Assembly (NCBI RefSeq): GCF_039596395.1
Contig: NZ_JBCNJT010000001.1
Coordinates: forward strand, 186,001 to 250,000
Direction: 5' to 3'
From: Fluviicola sp.
GTDB taxonomy: Bacteria > Bacteroidota > Bacteroidia > Flavobacteriales_D > Crocinitomicaceae
DNA: 64,000 nt
In this document: piece after piece, positions 36,510 through 46,506 of the stretch
How the letters are laid out: each line of letters opens with the position of its first letter
How positions within the stretch are numbered: position 1 is the first letter of the stretch
The notes under the pieces: model-generated
What the model was told of the DNA's origin: nothing
Database searches by the model: none
The model's input: only the letters and a program-made list of their open reading frames with translations
Program-made: the position numbers and the translations under genes

Positions 36510-37328
36510 TTACCACAAATGGACTCCTCCATTGTGACCGTGTTTTTGATGAACGAGCATATTTACCAATACCATTTTATACTTGTCTTTCAAATGGTGC
36601 CACGTCCATTTCGATTTTCTGTAATTGGTTACCTGGGATGCCTTTGCAGTGGCTCCGAACTTGGTTTTCGCCAATAAGTGATCCCCGATCGCGAAGTGCT
36701 GTGCCCGGTCTTTGGTGTTGATCGTTTTCCCTGCTTTGGATAATTCTACTTCGGTTCCGGGGTCTACCGGATTTGCCCATGCTGTGGGTACGCCATGAGT
36801 AGTACTAAAATCAATGCAGCCTTTATCGTCCGTTTTGTAGGCAACATCCTTGTAAGCGCCGTAACTTTTCGGACCGGAAACTACATTGGGTTTTCTAGCG
36901 AATTGTGTAATACTTTTTTCTTCAATGTACTGATCAATGGCCTTTTCATCTTCATGGTTTTCCAGACCCTGATGATCTGCCCAATTGACAGCTTCCTCAT
37001 CCTCTTCAGAAACGTCTGAACTTTCTTCGGTTCCCCTGAAATCACCATCCAGAAATTTGTTGATGATTTCCTGCAAACGATCTTCGTACCCTCTGTTTTT
37101 AAGGAATAAGATCAGTGAATCCATGTCTTCAGAGGTTTTTAACCGGGTTTCAGACAAGACTTTTGAAATAGATCTCGTGATCGGTTTTTGCTGGATCACA
37201 CCGCCGGATATCTGGGACGTACTTGTTTTGTAAGCCTGAAGGATGGTTCCTTCTTCTGCCTGGTTTTGCGCTTTCGGCTGAACCATTGAATCCTTCCCGG
37301 AATGGATATGTCGGTTAGTTATCTTCAT
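36510..37328 (-). CDS. Probable eCIS cargo nuclease, WHH-type HNH/Endo VII fold
   Basis: This 272-residue protein ends in W-x-WHH (243-245) ... M-V-L-V (252-255) ... H260 ... H265-N-GG ... W272, the arrangement of the WHH branch of HNH/Endonuclease VII toxin domains that cleave nucleic acid. The region before it (about 160-235: CIDFSTTHGVPTAWANPVDPG, HFAIGDHLLAKT) is probably a linker or pre-toxin domain. Residues 16-39 repeat the leader of the DUF4157 neighbour (NQAEEGTILQAYK). It sits between the tape measure and DUF4157 genes, where eCIS effectors are usually found. No immunity gene is apparent. Confidence 0.8.
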   Translation of the reverse strand: MKITNRHIHSGKDSMVQPKAQNQAEEGTILQAYKTSTSQISGGVIQQKPITRSISKVLSETRLKTSEDMDSLILFLKNRGYEDRLQEIINKFLDGDFRGTEESSDVSEEDEEAVNWADHQGLENHEDEKAIDQYIEEKSITQFARKPNVVSGPKSYGAYKDVAYKTDDKGCIDFSTTHGVPTAWANPVDPGTEVELSKAGKTINTKDRAQHFAIGDHLLAKTKFGATAKASQVTNYRKSKWTWHHLKDKYKMVLVNMLVHQKHGHNGGVHLW

Positions 37329-37400
37329 ATTGTTCCTTTAAACTTCGTCCTTTTAAACTTTTACTTTTCACATTTACCTTTTTACCATTTACCTTTTAAA

Positions 37401-40310
37401 TTACCTCCACTTCACCTGAAGCCCTTTTTGCATCCAGCTGAATTTGATCGTCCGGAAATTCCAGGGGACATGATCCAGCAACATATCATAACCTTTCGCC
37501 TCAACGGTTAATAAAAAAGTATCTTCCAGTTCTTCCAACCTTCCTTCCCGGCGAAGAAATCCTTCCTGCAAACCGGCAATGGACGTGTTTGCCAAACGTC
37601 CCCAATTTTGCAGTACGCCTTCCAGCATTCCGTCCACCGTTTGTTTGTCTTCATCGGTCAAAACAGATATCCGGGGAATGGGAATCCCGGTTTTGAACCG
37701 GGTCAGGAGTTTATTCAGTTGCAGGGCATATTCGGGGAATTCCCCGTCGCCGAAAACTGCGTATTGTGTTAGGAAAATAGCTTTGATCTGTGCGTCGCGG
37801 TCCCTGAATTTTCCGTTCTCCGTGAGTTCCAGCATGCTAAACAATCGCGGGAGGAATGGAGCCAGGAGCACCAAACCTGCATTGTCTATAAACTGGACTT
37901 TTTTCCCGGTTTCTTCTTCAACTGCTTCTTCCGGCAACTCTTCTTCGTCCATAGCTTCCTCAGCCAGGGCTTCTTTTTGTGCAGCAATCAGTTCCGGATC
38001 TTTTTCGAGCAGGATGCTTAATTGCTTTAAAAGGATTCCGGGTTCATTCGGACTCATGAGTTCTTTTACCAACTGAACTTTTTGAGCACGTGTGAGACTC
38101 TTCTGGATGAGGTTCCAGACTTCAGCCATTAATTCGCGCTGACTGCGGTGTGTGGCGTTTTTGGAGAACCTGAAAATTGTTTGCAGCAAGAATTGGTTAT
38201 TAATGCGCACGTTCCATTTGCGCTGGATAAAATCAACGATCCGTTTGGCAGCATCGAGGATCGGTGAAAGGAAATCCATCCACTCTAAATCCTGGGAAAT
38301 TGCATTGATCATCGGCATGTTTTGCGCATTTTCAGTGAAATAGTGTACCAATAATTTCCTGTTTTCCAGTTGCTTTTTCGAATAGGATTTCAGCCTTTCT
38401 GTTCGGTAAGTGTCACCCGGTTCGATCTTCAACCGGATGGAAGACAGGGTCTTAAACAGGTTAAAAGGTAAGGAGAAATTTGAATTTCTGAAATCCAGGT
38501 AGAAATAATCGATCAATTGGTTTAAAGTGAGGTTGTAATGTGCTCCTGTTTTCTCTAAAATGCGCCGAACAATGTGTTCCTGGTTGAAAACCTGGCCTTG
38601 CACTTCTTCCAGTACGTCGAAGAGGAAACTCCATTTCAGCCGTTGAATGGAACCGATGGTACGGCCTTCTATTTTCGCATCTTTTCCGGAATGGTTCAGC
38701 ACGTACATGAATGCAGATAGTTCAATGGCTTTGGAAGGAAGAATAATGGCCAGCAAACGGTGTCTTGCCGATTCTCCCAGGCGGTCCAGCAGCAATTCAC
38801 GGAAAAGCAATGAACTTAATTTCGTTTTTAATTCCCGCAGCTGGTCCTTGCTCAGTTTCGTTCGTTTCTCCAGCAATTGAAGCTGAAAATTGATGGAATC
38901 GAAGGTCCTGGTTTGTTCGGATTTGGGTTTCCCCTGAACCAGTTCCAGGTAAAACTGTTGAATGATTTCCCGCAGCCCGTGGTGAATTTTCCACGTGCCG
39001 GTTTCGTTGTAGGCAAAGGTGATGATTTGCCAGATTTCAATGTTGTAGCGGGCGGAAAGCCGTTTGAAAACCTGCCAGACCAAATACTCCCGGTTAACTG
39101 CCGGACTTTTGGAAAGCGCCAGGATAGGAAGGATAACCTGCCACTTGAACAGCAGGAATTCACCGCTTGATTTTCCCTGCAGGGCTCCGCTTTGATGCTG
39201 TTTGTTTAAATGTTGTGCGTATTCGATCACGAACGTTGCATCTGAAGGAACGAGTAAACGCACCAGGTCGAAAATTTCCGTTTCGCGAAGTGGTTTGATG
39301 ATCTGAAGCACGTTTTTTTCGTTCTCGAGTAAAACGCGTAATTGGTCCAACTCATTTTCATGCAGTTTGATTGCCCGCCCGGAAGCTTTCATTTCACGCA
39401 GGATGTGCGGCCATTCATCCGGTTTCTGCACGCGAAGCGCCATAAACGAGGTTGTTTCTTCCTGCTTCAGTTCATTCAGAATAAGCTGCAAACCCGAAGG
39501 AATAACACTTCCGAATCCTTTTTCCAATAAGAAAGTAAGCGTTTTCAGCAGTTCTCTGTAACTCACATTGATGTGCGAAGCCAGGTTCCCGATGGTTTCC
39601 CGGACAAACAATTTTTTATTGAACGTAGCGCTCTGGTTGCTCAGCAAATACCCGTAAACGACTTTCCAGATGACCACTCTTCGTTCTTCTTCCCGGATCG
39701 CTATGTTGGGAATTTCGGCATATTTGACCCGTAAAAAAGTGATATACGACCGGATGAACGAAAATTCAGACGGTGCAATGAGTTTTACGGTGTCGAACAA
39801 ACTGGCATCTTCAAACTGGTAAATCATGCGGTGCTGCAAACTGGTGAAATGCCCGTAGGATTTCAGAAAAGAGCTCAATTCCTTGGTACGGTTTTTCAAT
39901 ACCTGCCGGAACAATTCCGTGATATTGCCAAAGCGTCTCGCCAGGTTCCAGTTCATGGTTCCGTGCAATAGAAACTGCTTCAGTGCTTCGAACTGATAAT
40001 CCGCTTCTTCTAACCGTTTGTCTTCTTTTTTTGCAGGATAAAGGATCTCTTTCAACAAGCTTTCCTCCAGTTTTTCTTCCAGTATCCGCTCGAAATCCTG
40101 CTCAAAGTCTTCTTCCGGGATGTTTCCCAGGTCAATGTCCAGCCTGGAAATCTCGATTTCAAACCCGTATTGGTCGCAACGCATTAACACGCGATCGGCC
40201 ACAGCCGTAATGTGCTTCTCGGCGAAAAGCTCAAAATCGCGGTACCAGTTCTGAACGAACGATTCGTTACTGGCAGTTACATGGAGCGATATGGACGAAA
40301 TACCATTCAT
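37401..40310 (-). CDS. eCIS tape measure protein
   Basis: The 969-residue protein is largely helical and begins with the conserved head of Bacteroidota eCIS tape measure proteins (SISLHVTASNESFVQNWYRD, then a CDQYGFEIEISRLDIDLGNI beta segment). Tandem helical modules in the rest repeat the pattern 'LVRLL.PS...FV..Y...L' (for example LIAPSEFSFIRSYITFL, LLVPSDATFVIEYAQHL, ILPSKAIELSAFMYVL). It should set tube length. Its ATG overlaps the stop of the 656-residue baseplate-type gene (ATGA). Confidence 0.85.
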   Translation of the reverse strand: MNGISSISLHVTASNESFVQNWYRDFELFAEKHITAVADRVLMRCDQYGFEIEISRLDIDLGNIPEEDFEQDFERILEEKLEESLLKEILYPAKKEDKRLEEADYQFEALKQFLLHGTMNWNLARRFGNITELFRQVLKNRTKELSSFLKSYGHFTSLQHRMIYQFEDASLFDTVKLIAPSEFSFIRSYITFLRVKYAEIPNIAIREEERRVVIWKVVYGYLLSNQSATFNKKLFVRETIGNLASHINVSYRELLKTLTFLLEKGFGSVIPSGLQLILNELKQEETTSFMALRVQKPDEWPHILREMKASGRAIKLHENELDQLRVLLENEKNVLQIIKPLRETEIFDLVRLLVPSDATFVIEYAQHLNKQHQSGALQGKSSGEFLLFKWQVILPILALSKSPAVNREYLVWQVFKRLSARYNIEIWQIITFAYNETGTWKIHHGLREIIQQFYLELVQGKPKSEQTRTFDSINFQLQLLEKRTKLSKDQLRELKTKLSSLLFRELLLDRLGESARHRLLAIILPSKAIELSAFMYVLNHSGKDAKIEGRTIGSIQRLKWSFLFDVLEEVQGQVFNQEHIVRRILEKTGAHYNLTLNQLIDYFYLDFRNSNFSLPFNLFKTLSSIRLKIEPGDTYRTERLKSYSKKQLENRKLLVHYFTENAQNMPMINAISQDLEWMDFLSPILDAAKRIVDFIQRKWNVRINNQFLLQTIFRFSKNATHRSQRELMAEVWNLIQKSLTRAQKVQLVKELMSPNEPGILLKQLSILLEKDPELIAAQKEALAEEAMDEEELPEEAVEEETGKKVQFIDNAGLVLLAPFLPRLFSMLELTENGKFRDRDAQIKAIFLTQYAVFGDGEFPEYALQLNKLLTRFKTGIPIPRISVLTDEDKQTVDGMLEGVLQNWGRLANTSIAGLQEGFLRREGRLEELEDTFLLTVEAKGYDMLLDHVPWNFRTIKFSWMQKGLQVKWR

Positions 40311-42277
40311 TGAATATCTATTTCTTTTCGTTCGATAGGATCTTTCGGTGTACTAACGGTTAAAAATGCGTTGATCGATTCCGAGAAATGAATGATTTTT
40401 TTGGTGTCCCTCACGGCCAAAGCTTCACGCCATTTGTAATAGATTTGTTCGAAATCGTAAATATGGTCCGGTTTTACCTGGTATAATTTAATGCTCAAAT
40501 GTGCCGGCAAACGTTCGCGCAGCAATTGCTTGAGGCGTTCTTTCATTTCGGTGTTCTCAAACCGGTTGGAAGCAATGATGGATAAGGTGTTTCCTTCATC
40601 CCGGTGTCTTTTCGGATGCATAAATTGCAGCAAGCGGTGTTCAACCAGGTAAAACAAATGTCTTTCCGGGTTCAGAAAGCGTACAAATGCCCAGAAACGG
40701 TTGGCCGAACGGATCAAATGATCACGCGTTTTGTAAGTTCCCAGGATCATCCATTCTTCTTTGCCGGGGTAGCGGAATACCAAAATCCAGCGACTGTTTT
40801 CGCTTAGTTGGATCATGCGGTAATTCCCTGCATTTGCACCCACTTCCAGGAAACTTTCAAATATGGCATTTCTGCGAATCAGGTTGATCTCTGTTTGCAG
40901 CGAAGCGAAATACTCTTCTTTCCAGTCCATTTCGTGGGCCGGGATATTTTGAGGTGTTTCATTAAAGATCGGGTCGTAGAATACGCCTGAAATCGGGGCA
41001 ATGTCCAGGTATACTTCGTATTGGTCAAAGAACACGGAATCGGGAAGAAGTTCCAGGTCGTGTTTTTTGAGCAGGTCGCGTACCGGTATCTCGGATTGGA
41101 TTTTACTGCCGTGAAGCAGCGAGAACAATTCTTTGAACACGATGTTGCTTTCGGTCGGTTTTAATTTATTGAAAGAACGGAAACGGTTCCTGTTTAGTTC
41201 CGGTAGTTCTTCCGTAAGTGCAGCCCGGTAATTCAGCCGCGATTTCGGAGGCTGGAAATCCAGGAAGAATTGGTCCGTATCTTCTCCGTACAAGGTGTCC
41301 AGGATATCCAGGAACCCGGATTTTTTCTTCTGGATAGCGGCAGTTGTATGCAATTGATTATTCTTGTTGAACTTTTCTTTATCTACCACATCTTTGACAT
41401 CCGGAATGGAAATCAAAGGAACGGTCCCGGAAGGTGGAGGAGCCGTAAAGCTGATTAATTGCGGAGTGCTCTGGATTTGTTCGGTGACATCAGCCATCAG
41501 GAAATCCATCATCAGCAAATAGCCTTTCAATTGCCGCACGTGGGCGATATTCCGGTTGTTGGCTTCCAGCGGAAGTCCGCGGTGGCCAATGCCGTATACA
41601 TCCGGAAAATCCAACTGGAAAGAATGGTAATCGTGAATTTTGATCGGGCCATCGGCGTTGTCCAGGTCGTAGGTTTTCTCAATCTGAATAGGCTGTTCTT
41701 CCGGTTCTTTTTTTCGCTTTCCAATGACTTTGGTGAGGATTTGAATGTCCTCCCAGCGCAGGTCTTCACAAAGGTTCCGGTTGGCATGATACAGTTTGAA
41801 GACTTCTTCTTTGATGTGTTCTTCGCTGGTAATGGCAGTTTTGCTAAGCGATACGGAAGCTTTAACGGTGTAAAACCCATCTGAAAATTCGACCAGGCAG
41901 CTTTCAAGGATTTTGGCATTTTTCAATACCTTTTTGTTGTTCTCGATCACTTCGATGGGCATCACTACTCCGTCCAGAAACAGTTTTTCATAATCTTCCG
42001 TGGTAACGATAGACGGGGAGAAAATGAGATCTGCCGGTAAAATCCCCTTACTTGCATAGTCCGCTGTGTCCGGACCCAGGAATGAACGGAAGGGAAGTTC
42101 CAGCTTGTACTGAAGTTCGAACAGGGCATAATTCATGTTGTCCGAAATGGTCACACCGGGATCATGGATGTTGAAATCAGTCCATACATCACCGCTTAAT
42201 TCCTGCAGGCGTTCCAGTGTTTTTTCCTGGAGTTCCTGGTAAAAATTGTCCGTACGTTCGCGTTTTCGGATAAACAT
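40307..42277 (-). CDS. eCIS baseplate-associated protein (Afp12-like)
   Basis: 656 residues. The N-terminus has TDFNIHDPGVTISDNMNYALFE, the HDPG motif shared by the Afp11/Afp12-type baseplate proteins, in a helical context (ELQEKTLERLQELSG). The middle is diverse. The C-terminal 150 residues (RYPGKEEWMILGTYKTRDHLIRS, HLFYLVEHRLLQFM) resemble the second baseplate wedge protein of Bacteroidota eCIS. It starts 3 bp after the 243-residue gene. Confidence 0.78.
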   Translation of the reverse strand: MFIRKRERTDNFYQELQEKTLERLQELSGDVWTDFNIHDPGVTISDNMNYALFELQYKLELPFRSFLGPDTADYASKGILPADLIFSPSIVTTEDYEKLFLDGVVMPIEVIENNKKVLKNAKILESCLVEFSDGFYTVKASVSLSKTAITSEEHIKEEVFKLYHANRNLCEDLRWEDIQILTKVIGKRKKEPEEQPIQIEKTYDLDNADGPIKIHDYHSFQLDFPDVYGIGHRGLPLEANNRNIAHVRQLKGYLLMMDFLMADVTEQIQSTPQLISFTAPPPSGTVPLISIPDVKDVVDKEKFNKNNQLHTTAAIQKKKSGFLDILDTLYGEDTDQFFLDFQPPKSRLNYRAALTEELPELNRNRFRSFNKLKPTESNIVFKELFSLLHGSKIQSEIPVRDLLKKHDLELLPDSVFFDQYEVYLDIAPISGVFYDPIFNETPQNIPAHEMDWKEEYFASLQTEINLIRRNAIFESFLEVGANAGNYRMIQLSENSRWILVFRYPGKEEWMILGTYKTRDHLIRSANRFWAFVRFLNPERHLFYLVEHRLLQFMHPKRHRDEGNTLSIIASNRFENTEMKERLKQLLRERLPAHLSIKLYQVKPDHIYDFEQIYYKWREALAVRDTKKIIHFSESINAFLTVSTPKDPIERKEIDIQ

Positions 42278-42280
42278 AGC

Positions 42281-43012
42281 CTATTGATTTTCCAGTAAAG
42301 GGTTATCCCAAAGTGAAGTAATGGATCCGCGGATCAGGATGTCGTTTGCAAGCATGAAGCGCGTTCTTACCTGTAGTTTACAGGCACGGTCACTTTTGGA
42401 TTTCACCCAGCGGATCAGTAATTTATTTCCAAAAATCCCATAGTGGGACCTTACTTTTCGAATGCGTGGTTTTGCCCCGAAACAGTGGGTGGCATGAGCG
42501 ATCAGAACGGCATGTTTCCCCGTGCGGCGTTTTCCCATCACACAAATCACTTCCAGCGCGTGTATTCCTTCCAGGTAATCGGTCAGATCCTGCCATTTTC
42601 CGTTGGCAACCATGTGTTTGGTAACTGTTCTGCCGGCTCGCTGTTCGGTGTGCAATGTTCCTTTGATGGTCGTTCCGGAGCCTTCTTTCCCGATCTCAAT
42701 TTCCCCGTTTTGTTTCAATAGGATCGCTTGACCTTTTCCGGTATCGTTGACATGGCTGATCTTGAGGTCGTTATTCAATATGTCGAATTCCCATTTTCCG
42801 CCCATGTCATCCGTCATGTTCTGTAGAAAGGTCATAACGGTTCCTTCCTGCTCGGAAATAGGAGCAAGCTTAATTCCGGACTGTGCATCTTTCGAAAAAC
42901 CATCGTCCAGGATATTAACGGTCGAATCAATTAAGTTCTTAAAATCATCAGCAGACGGACGTTGTCCCTTACTAAAACCCTCAATGAGTGTATTTCTGTT
43001 TCTGATAGCCAT
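42281..43012 (-). CDS. eCIS accessory structural protein, tail-fibre/spike-adjacent type
   Basis: A 243-residue product. The N-terminal ~60 residues (LIEGFSKGQRPSADDFKNLID, SVNILDDGFSK) form a conserved attachment-like module, the middle is a beta-rich stem (DLKISHVNDTGKGQAILLKQ, GEIEIGKEGSGTTIKGTL), and the C-terminal 110 residues a compact beta domain rich in basic residues. The architecture (docking, stem, head) suits a short fibre or baseplate decoration. Receptor binding is not proven. Confidence 0.6.
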   Translation of the reverse strand: MAIRNRNTLIEGFSKGQRPSADDFKNLIDSTVNILDDGFSKDAQSGIKLAPISEQEGTVMTFLQNMTDDMGGKWEFDILNNDLKISHVNDTGKGQAILLKQNGEIEIGKEGSGTTIKGTLHTEQRAGRTVTKHMVANGKWQDLTDYLEGIHALEVICVMGKRRTGKHAVLIAHATHCFGAKPRIRKVRSHYGIFGNKLLIRWVKSKSDRACKLQVRTRFMLANDILIRGSITSLWDNPLLENQ

Positions 43013-43024
43013 GATGCTGTTTTT

Positions 43025-46000
43025 TTACTCAAGGATAAATGTTTTCCCGATTTCCATATCGCCCAGGCCGTATGGATCGGCAGTGTCTCCTTTTTCTTCT
43101 ACTTGTATAATGTGCGTTTCCGCCGGAACGAATAGTTTGTAAGGCTTGTCAGGGAATAAAACCTGTTCCTTATCCTCCTCTTTATATAAATGGTAATAAT
43201 TCCGTTTGCCGGTTTCGGTATTGTCCTGTGATACACGGATAACCGCAAAATAATCGATTGCAGCTACGTAGTCAATTTCTTTGATCGCATTGTAAATCCG
43301 GGATACGTGAAGTGGTTCGCCGAATTTCGGAAGGGTATCTTTCGCTTGCCACGGGGCAATAAAATTGTCGCAAATTTCCTGGATCGCTTCCAGGGAAACA
43401 ACCTGGTTCCGGTCCACCAAACGGATGACGCATTTCACCTGGATTTCTTCGTAAACCGGGTTGATCACATCCACGGTCACGTTTTTCGAGGCGCGGTCGC
43501 TTAAAAAATCTTCAATGTTCGTAAGCAAACCGGAAGGAACCATCGGTTTGGAATTATCCATGGTTTTCAGTTTGTTTTGAGGAATGACTACGACCGTCAC
43601 CACGCCTTGTTTGTCGTTTTTAATGTTCGTATTCGGAAGGCAAAGCACTTTCCCGATATCGGAGAATTCCTGCAGTGTCAGTAACTCAAAGTCACGTGGT
43701 GTTACAGCCCGTCCGCGGTGTGTTACATATTCAGAAACACGTACCTGCATGCTTTTCAGGTCTTCCATTTCCTGGCCGTCATAGAACGAGGTGATTTGCT
43801 CAATACTCGTAATCCCGGGAAGTTTTTTCTCCGGTTCAAGCGGACCGCTGGAGTTCTTGAACGATTGCATTTTTTCTACCGAAGCATCATCCGTTTCAAG
43901 GACCACCAAACCGGCATTGTTGTAAACAGCGCGGATTTCCGGAACAAATTCGTGATTCTTCACAAAACCGGTACGGATCCACAGAATCCCGTCTTTGTCG
44001 TATAAATTTGGCGGAATGTGCAGTGGAAAGTGGTAGACGAGGTTTCCGCTGATAGTCATTTGTTTGGTATCGTCTTTCAAGATGAAACCGCGCGGAATTT
44101 CTTCCCAGTAATACCCGTCTCCCCAATACATCACAATTTTGGGAATATCATCAATGGTCATTTCATTGCTGATTGCTTCAAATACAATGAATGTTGAAAA
44201 GGTTTCTCCTCCTTTTACGTTTTTGAATCCCATGAGAAGACTGGCATCCGTTTCCTGTGAGAAAACAAAAGGAATCCCGGTATTGGTACTGGAATCCAGT
44301 GAAGAAACCACTCCGAACGGGTGAAGCTGGTCCACAATGACATTGCTGTTGCGCGTGTTTTTGCGCAGGTCAATGATGTCTTCCGACTTGTAATTCAAAG
44401 TCATGTTCTCTACATGTGGAAAAATAGGAGGAAGCAGCGGCGGAAGCCTTTTTTTTCGCCATTTCTTCATCATCATGCGTTCCGTAAACAGGTCGCGGTA
44501 TTCCTGGTTCCCGAATCCCATTTCCGGTTCTTCCAATGTCAACTTCACAAAACCGGTGCGGGTTTTAATGGTGTATTTATAAGCTTCTTCCGAAAGTTCG
44601 AACGGAACCATTTTCTTCACGGATATTTTCTTGAAATCGCTTTCATCCGCTACCGGTTTATCCATTTTTGCAGTGGTCGGATCTTCCGACTCAGCATCCC
44701 GGAAAAGGGTGAATTTGTTTTTCCAGGTAGTCGGGAACCAGCTGTTGTCACTTAAGTAACGTGTTCGTACTTTGAAGCTGTCGTTATCAATATTCCCGGG
44801 GTAAGCCGCATAATGTCCTTTCATCCCTTTCGGATGCAGGGGAAGCTGGTTCCACTTGATGCAAACATCGATGCTGCTGGTGTTCTTAATGGCCATTTCG
44901 TAGTTTCCGATCACCATCCAGGTTCCGGCGGAAGTATTGATCCCGAAAGGTGGGAAGGATTTCGTATTATCGATCTTGCCCAATTCGTTGTAAACCTGCA
45001 GATCGTTGATCCCTTCTACTTTGGTGCGGATCAGGATGCGCTGAATGGATAATTGATGGATCCACGAAAACGGGTAGAGCCAGGCATCGAAATTCAGGCG
45101 GATCTGGATAGCCGGGAATTCGGATACAAACCCATGCACTTCTTCCGTGCAGCCGGAGGTAGATGGAAAATCTTCCGGAAGCAATAGTTTCAGGATCAAA
45201 CGGTTGCGGGTTGTGTCTTTTTTGACTTCGAAAACGGTGACGTTTGTCCAGCCGGTCGGCGTACTGATCGTAATGTAGAACAGGTTATTGAAAATGTTGG
45301 AGCGAATGGTTTGACGAACCCTTCTGACCCGGCTCATTTCCTGCTTGTCCAGTTTCATTTTGAGTAACTCTTCACGCGTAAACAGCAGTTTGTCTCCTTT
45401 CAAATGGCTGAGCTTGAGTTTGGACAACTCGTGTTTGAGCCATCTCAACCGTTCTATGACTTTCGGATCGTGGCTCTTTAGCTTTTCCAATTGGTGTTTC
45501 TCGTACCTGAATTTCTCGATTTTCATTTTGAGCAATTCCAGTTTTACGAGTTTCGGTTCAATCGATTGAAGGGTTTTAAGCCATTCCCTGTTTTCCGCCT
45601 CGAAATAAATATTCACCACGCGTTTTCCTTCCCGCAAAACCAGTGAAGGAGCTGCAATCCGTATCCCGATAGCGCGCGTTTCAAGTGAGAACTCATTGTC
45701 GAAAAGCAGTTTTCTTTCCGCTACCGGTTTATCGTGCAACAGGTTGCGGGTTTTGATTGCCGTTACGAAATTCAGGTTTGCAGCAGGGTAGTGGTACGGA
45801 TTCCGTTCAAAGCAAACCGTGTAAGCACCGATCGCTTCAATATCGTGGATAGTTACTTCGTCTTCCAGGCGGTAAGTCAATACATTTTGGTTTGCATTCT
45901 TGCGGTTGAACCCGGTATTTTTTTCGATGGTAATGGTTCCCGGAGTGGCTTTGTCAAACGCCAGCCAGACACGGTCTCCTTTCACGGAAAGCGGGCTTAC

Positions 46001-46360
46001 CTTCAGGTATTCCGTCAGGTACCAATTGGGAAAATCGTTCCAGCGGGAATTGTACTTTTCGATGACCTTTTGCAGGTTTTCCACAAAAGCCAGGAGCAGC
46101 GCCTGGGAGGGTTCCATTTTCCCGATGGCTTCGTGTGAATGCTTCATATGAATGCTTTTCAGCAAGGCTTTCAATTCCCCCAGGAAAGCATCGAAGTATT
46201 CATTGGAAACGTTTTGTTCGTTGTAAAAATGGATCCATTTGGCAATTTTGATCAGTTTTTCGAGCAGCACAGCTTTGTCGTTGTCCAGCATCTTGAAAGT
46301 GCCGGGAACGCGCAAGCGATCTAAACGATCTTTTCTGCTATGTCCGTCTCTTGATTCCAA
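43025..46360 (-). CDS. eCIS baseplate J-like wedge protein (Afp11-like)
   Basis: An 1111-residue protein. The C-terminal third shows the gp47/baseplate J pattern (LKSMQVRVSEYVTHRGRAVT, PRDFELLTLQEFSDIGKVLC, then VTVVVIP, VDVINPVYEEIQVKCVIRLV), and the N-terminal part is the large eCIS-specific extension. Residues about 258-348 form an unusual Leu/Lys/Glu-rich coiled-coil-like insertion. The gene follows gp25 after a 146-bp gap that contains short TTCAAA-type repeats. Confidence 0.88.
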   Translation of the reverse strand: MESRDGHSRKDRLDRLRVPGTFKMLDNDKAVLLEKLIKIAKWIHFYNEQNVSNEYFDAFLGELKALLKSIHMKHSHEAIGKMEPSQALLLAFVENLQKVIEKYNSRWNDFPNWYLTEYLKVSPLSVKGDRVWLAFDKATPGTITIEKNTGFNRKNANQNVLTYRLEDEVTIHDIEAIGAYTVCFERNPYHYPAANLNFVTAIKTRNLLHDKPVAERKLLFDNEFSLETRAIGIRIAAPSLVLREGKRVVNIYFEAENREWLKTLQSIEPKLVKLELLKMKIEKFRYEKHQLEKLKSHDPKVIERLRWLKHELSKLKLSHLKGDKLLFTREELLKMKLDKQEMSRVRRVRQTIRSNIFNNLFYITISTPTGWTNVTVFEVKKDTTRNRLILKLLLPEDFPSTSGCTEEVHGFVSEFPAIQIRLNFDAWLYPFSWIHQLSIQRILIRTKVEGINDLQVYNELGKIDNTKSFPPFGINTSAGTWMVIGNYEMAIKNTSSIDVCIKWNQLPLHPKGMKGHYAAYPGNIDNDSFKVRTRYLSDNSWFPTTWKNKFTLFRDAESEDPTTAKMDKPVADESDFKKISVKKMVPFELSEEAYKYTIKTRTGFVKLTLEEPEMGFGNQEYRDLFTERMMMKKWRKKRLPPLLPPIFPHVENMTLNYKSEDIIDLRKNTRNSNVIVDQLHPFGVVSSLDSSTNTGIPFVFSQETDASLLMGFKNVKGGETFSTFIVFEAISNEMTIDDIPKIVMYWGDGYYWEEIPRGFILKDDTKQMTISGNLVYHFPLHIPPNLYDKDGILWIRTGFVKNHEFVPEIRAVYNNAGLVVLETDDASVEKMQSFKNSSGPLEPEKKLPGITSIEQITSFYDGQEMEDLKSMQVRVSEYVTHRGRAVTPRDFELLTLQEFSDIGKVLCLPNTNIKNDKQGVVTVVVIPQNKLKTMDNSKPMVPSGLLTNIEDFLSDRASKNVTVDVINPVYEEIQVKCVIRLVDRNQVVSLEAIQEICDNFIAPWQAKDTLPKFGEPLHVSRIYNAIKEIDYVAAIDYFAVIRVSQDNTETGKRNYYHLYKEEDKEQVLFPDKPYKLFVPAETHIIQVEEKGDTADPYGLGDMEIGKTFILE

Positions 46361-46506
46361 ATACTAAAAGTTCAAGTGTTCAAAAGTTTAAATGTTCAAA
46401 AGTTGCTTTTCCCGAAACTCAGTCACCTTGTTTAAAAGGCCATTGAGCAGAGCGAAATGCCGTTTCAATATCAAATAATTCGCAATTAGGCATTCGTAAT
46501 TCGTAA
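46361..46506. repeat. Gap in the eCIS operon with TTCAAA-type short repeats
   Basis: Several near copies of GTTCAAAAG/TGTTCAAA lie at 46370-46401. Related 8-bp tandem repeats occupy the tube-sheath gap at 50759 and intergenic DNA at 55981 and 61013. No gene fits here. Confidence 0.6.
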
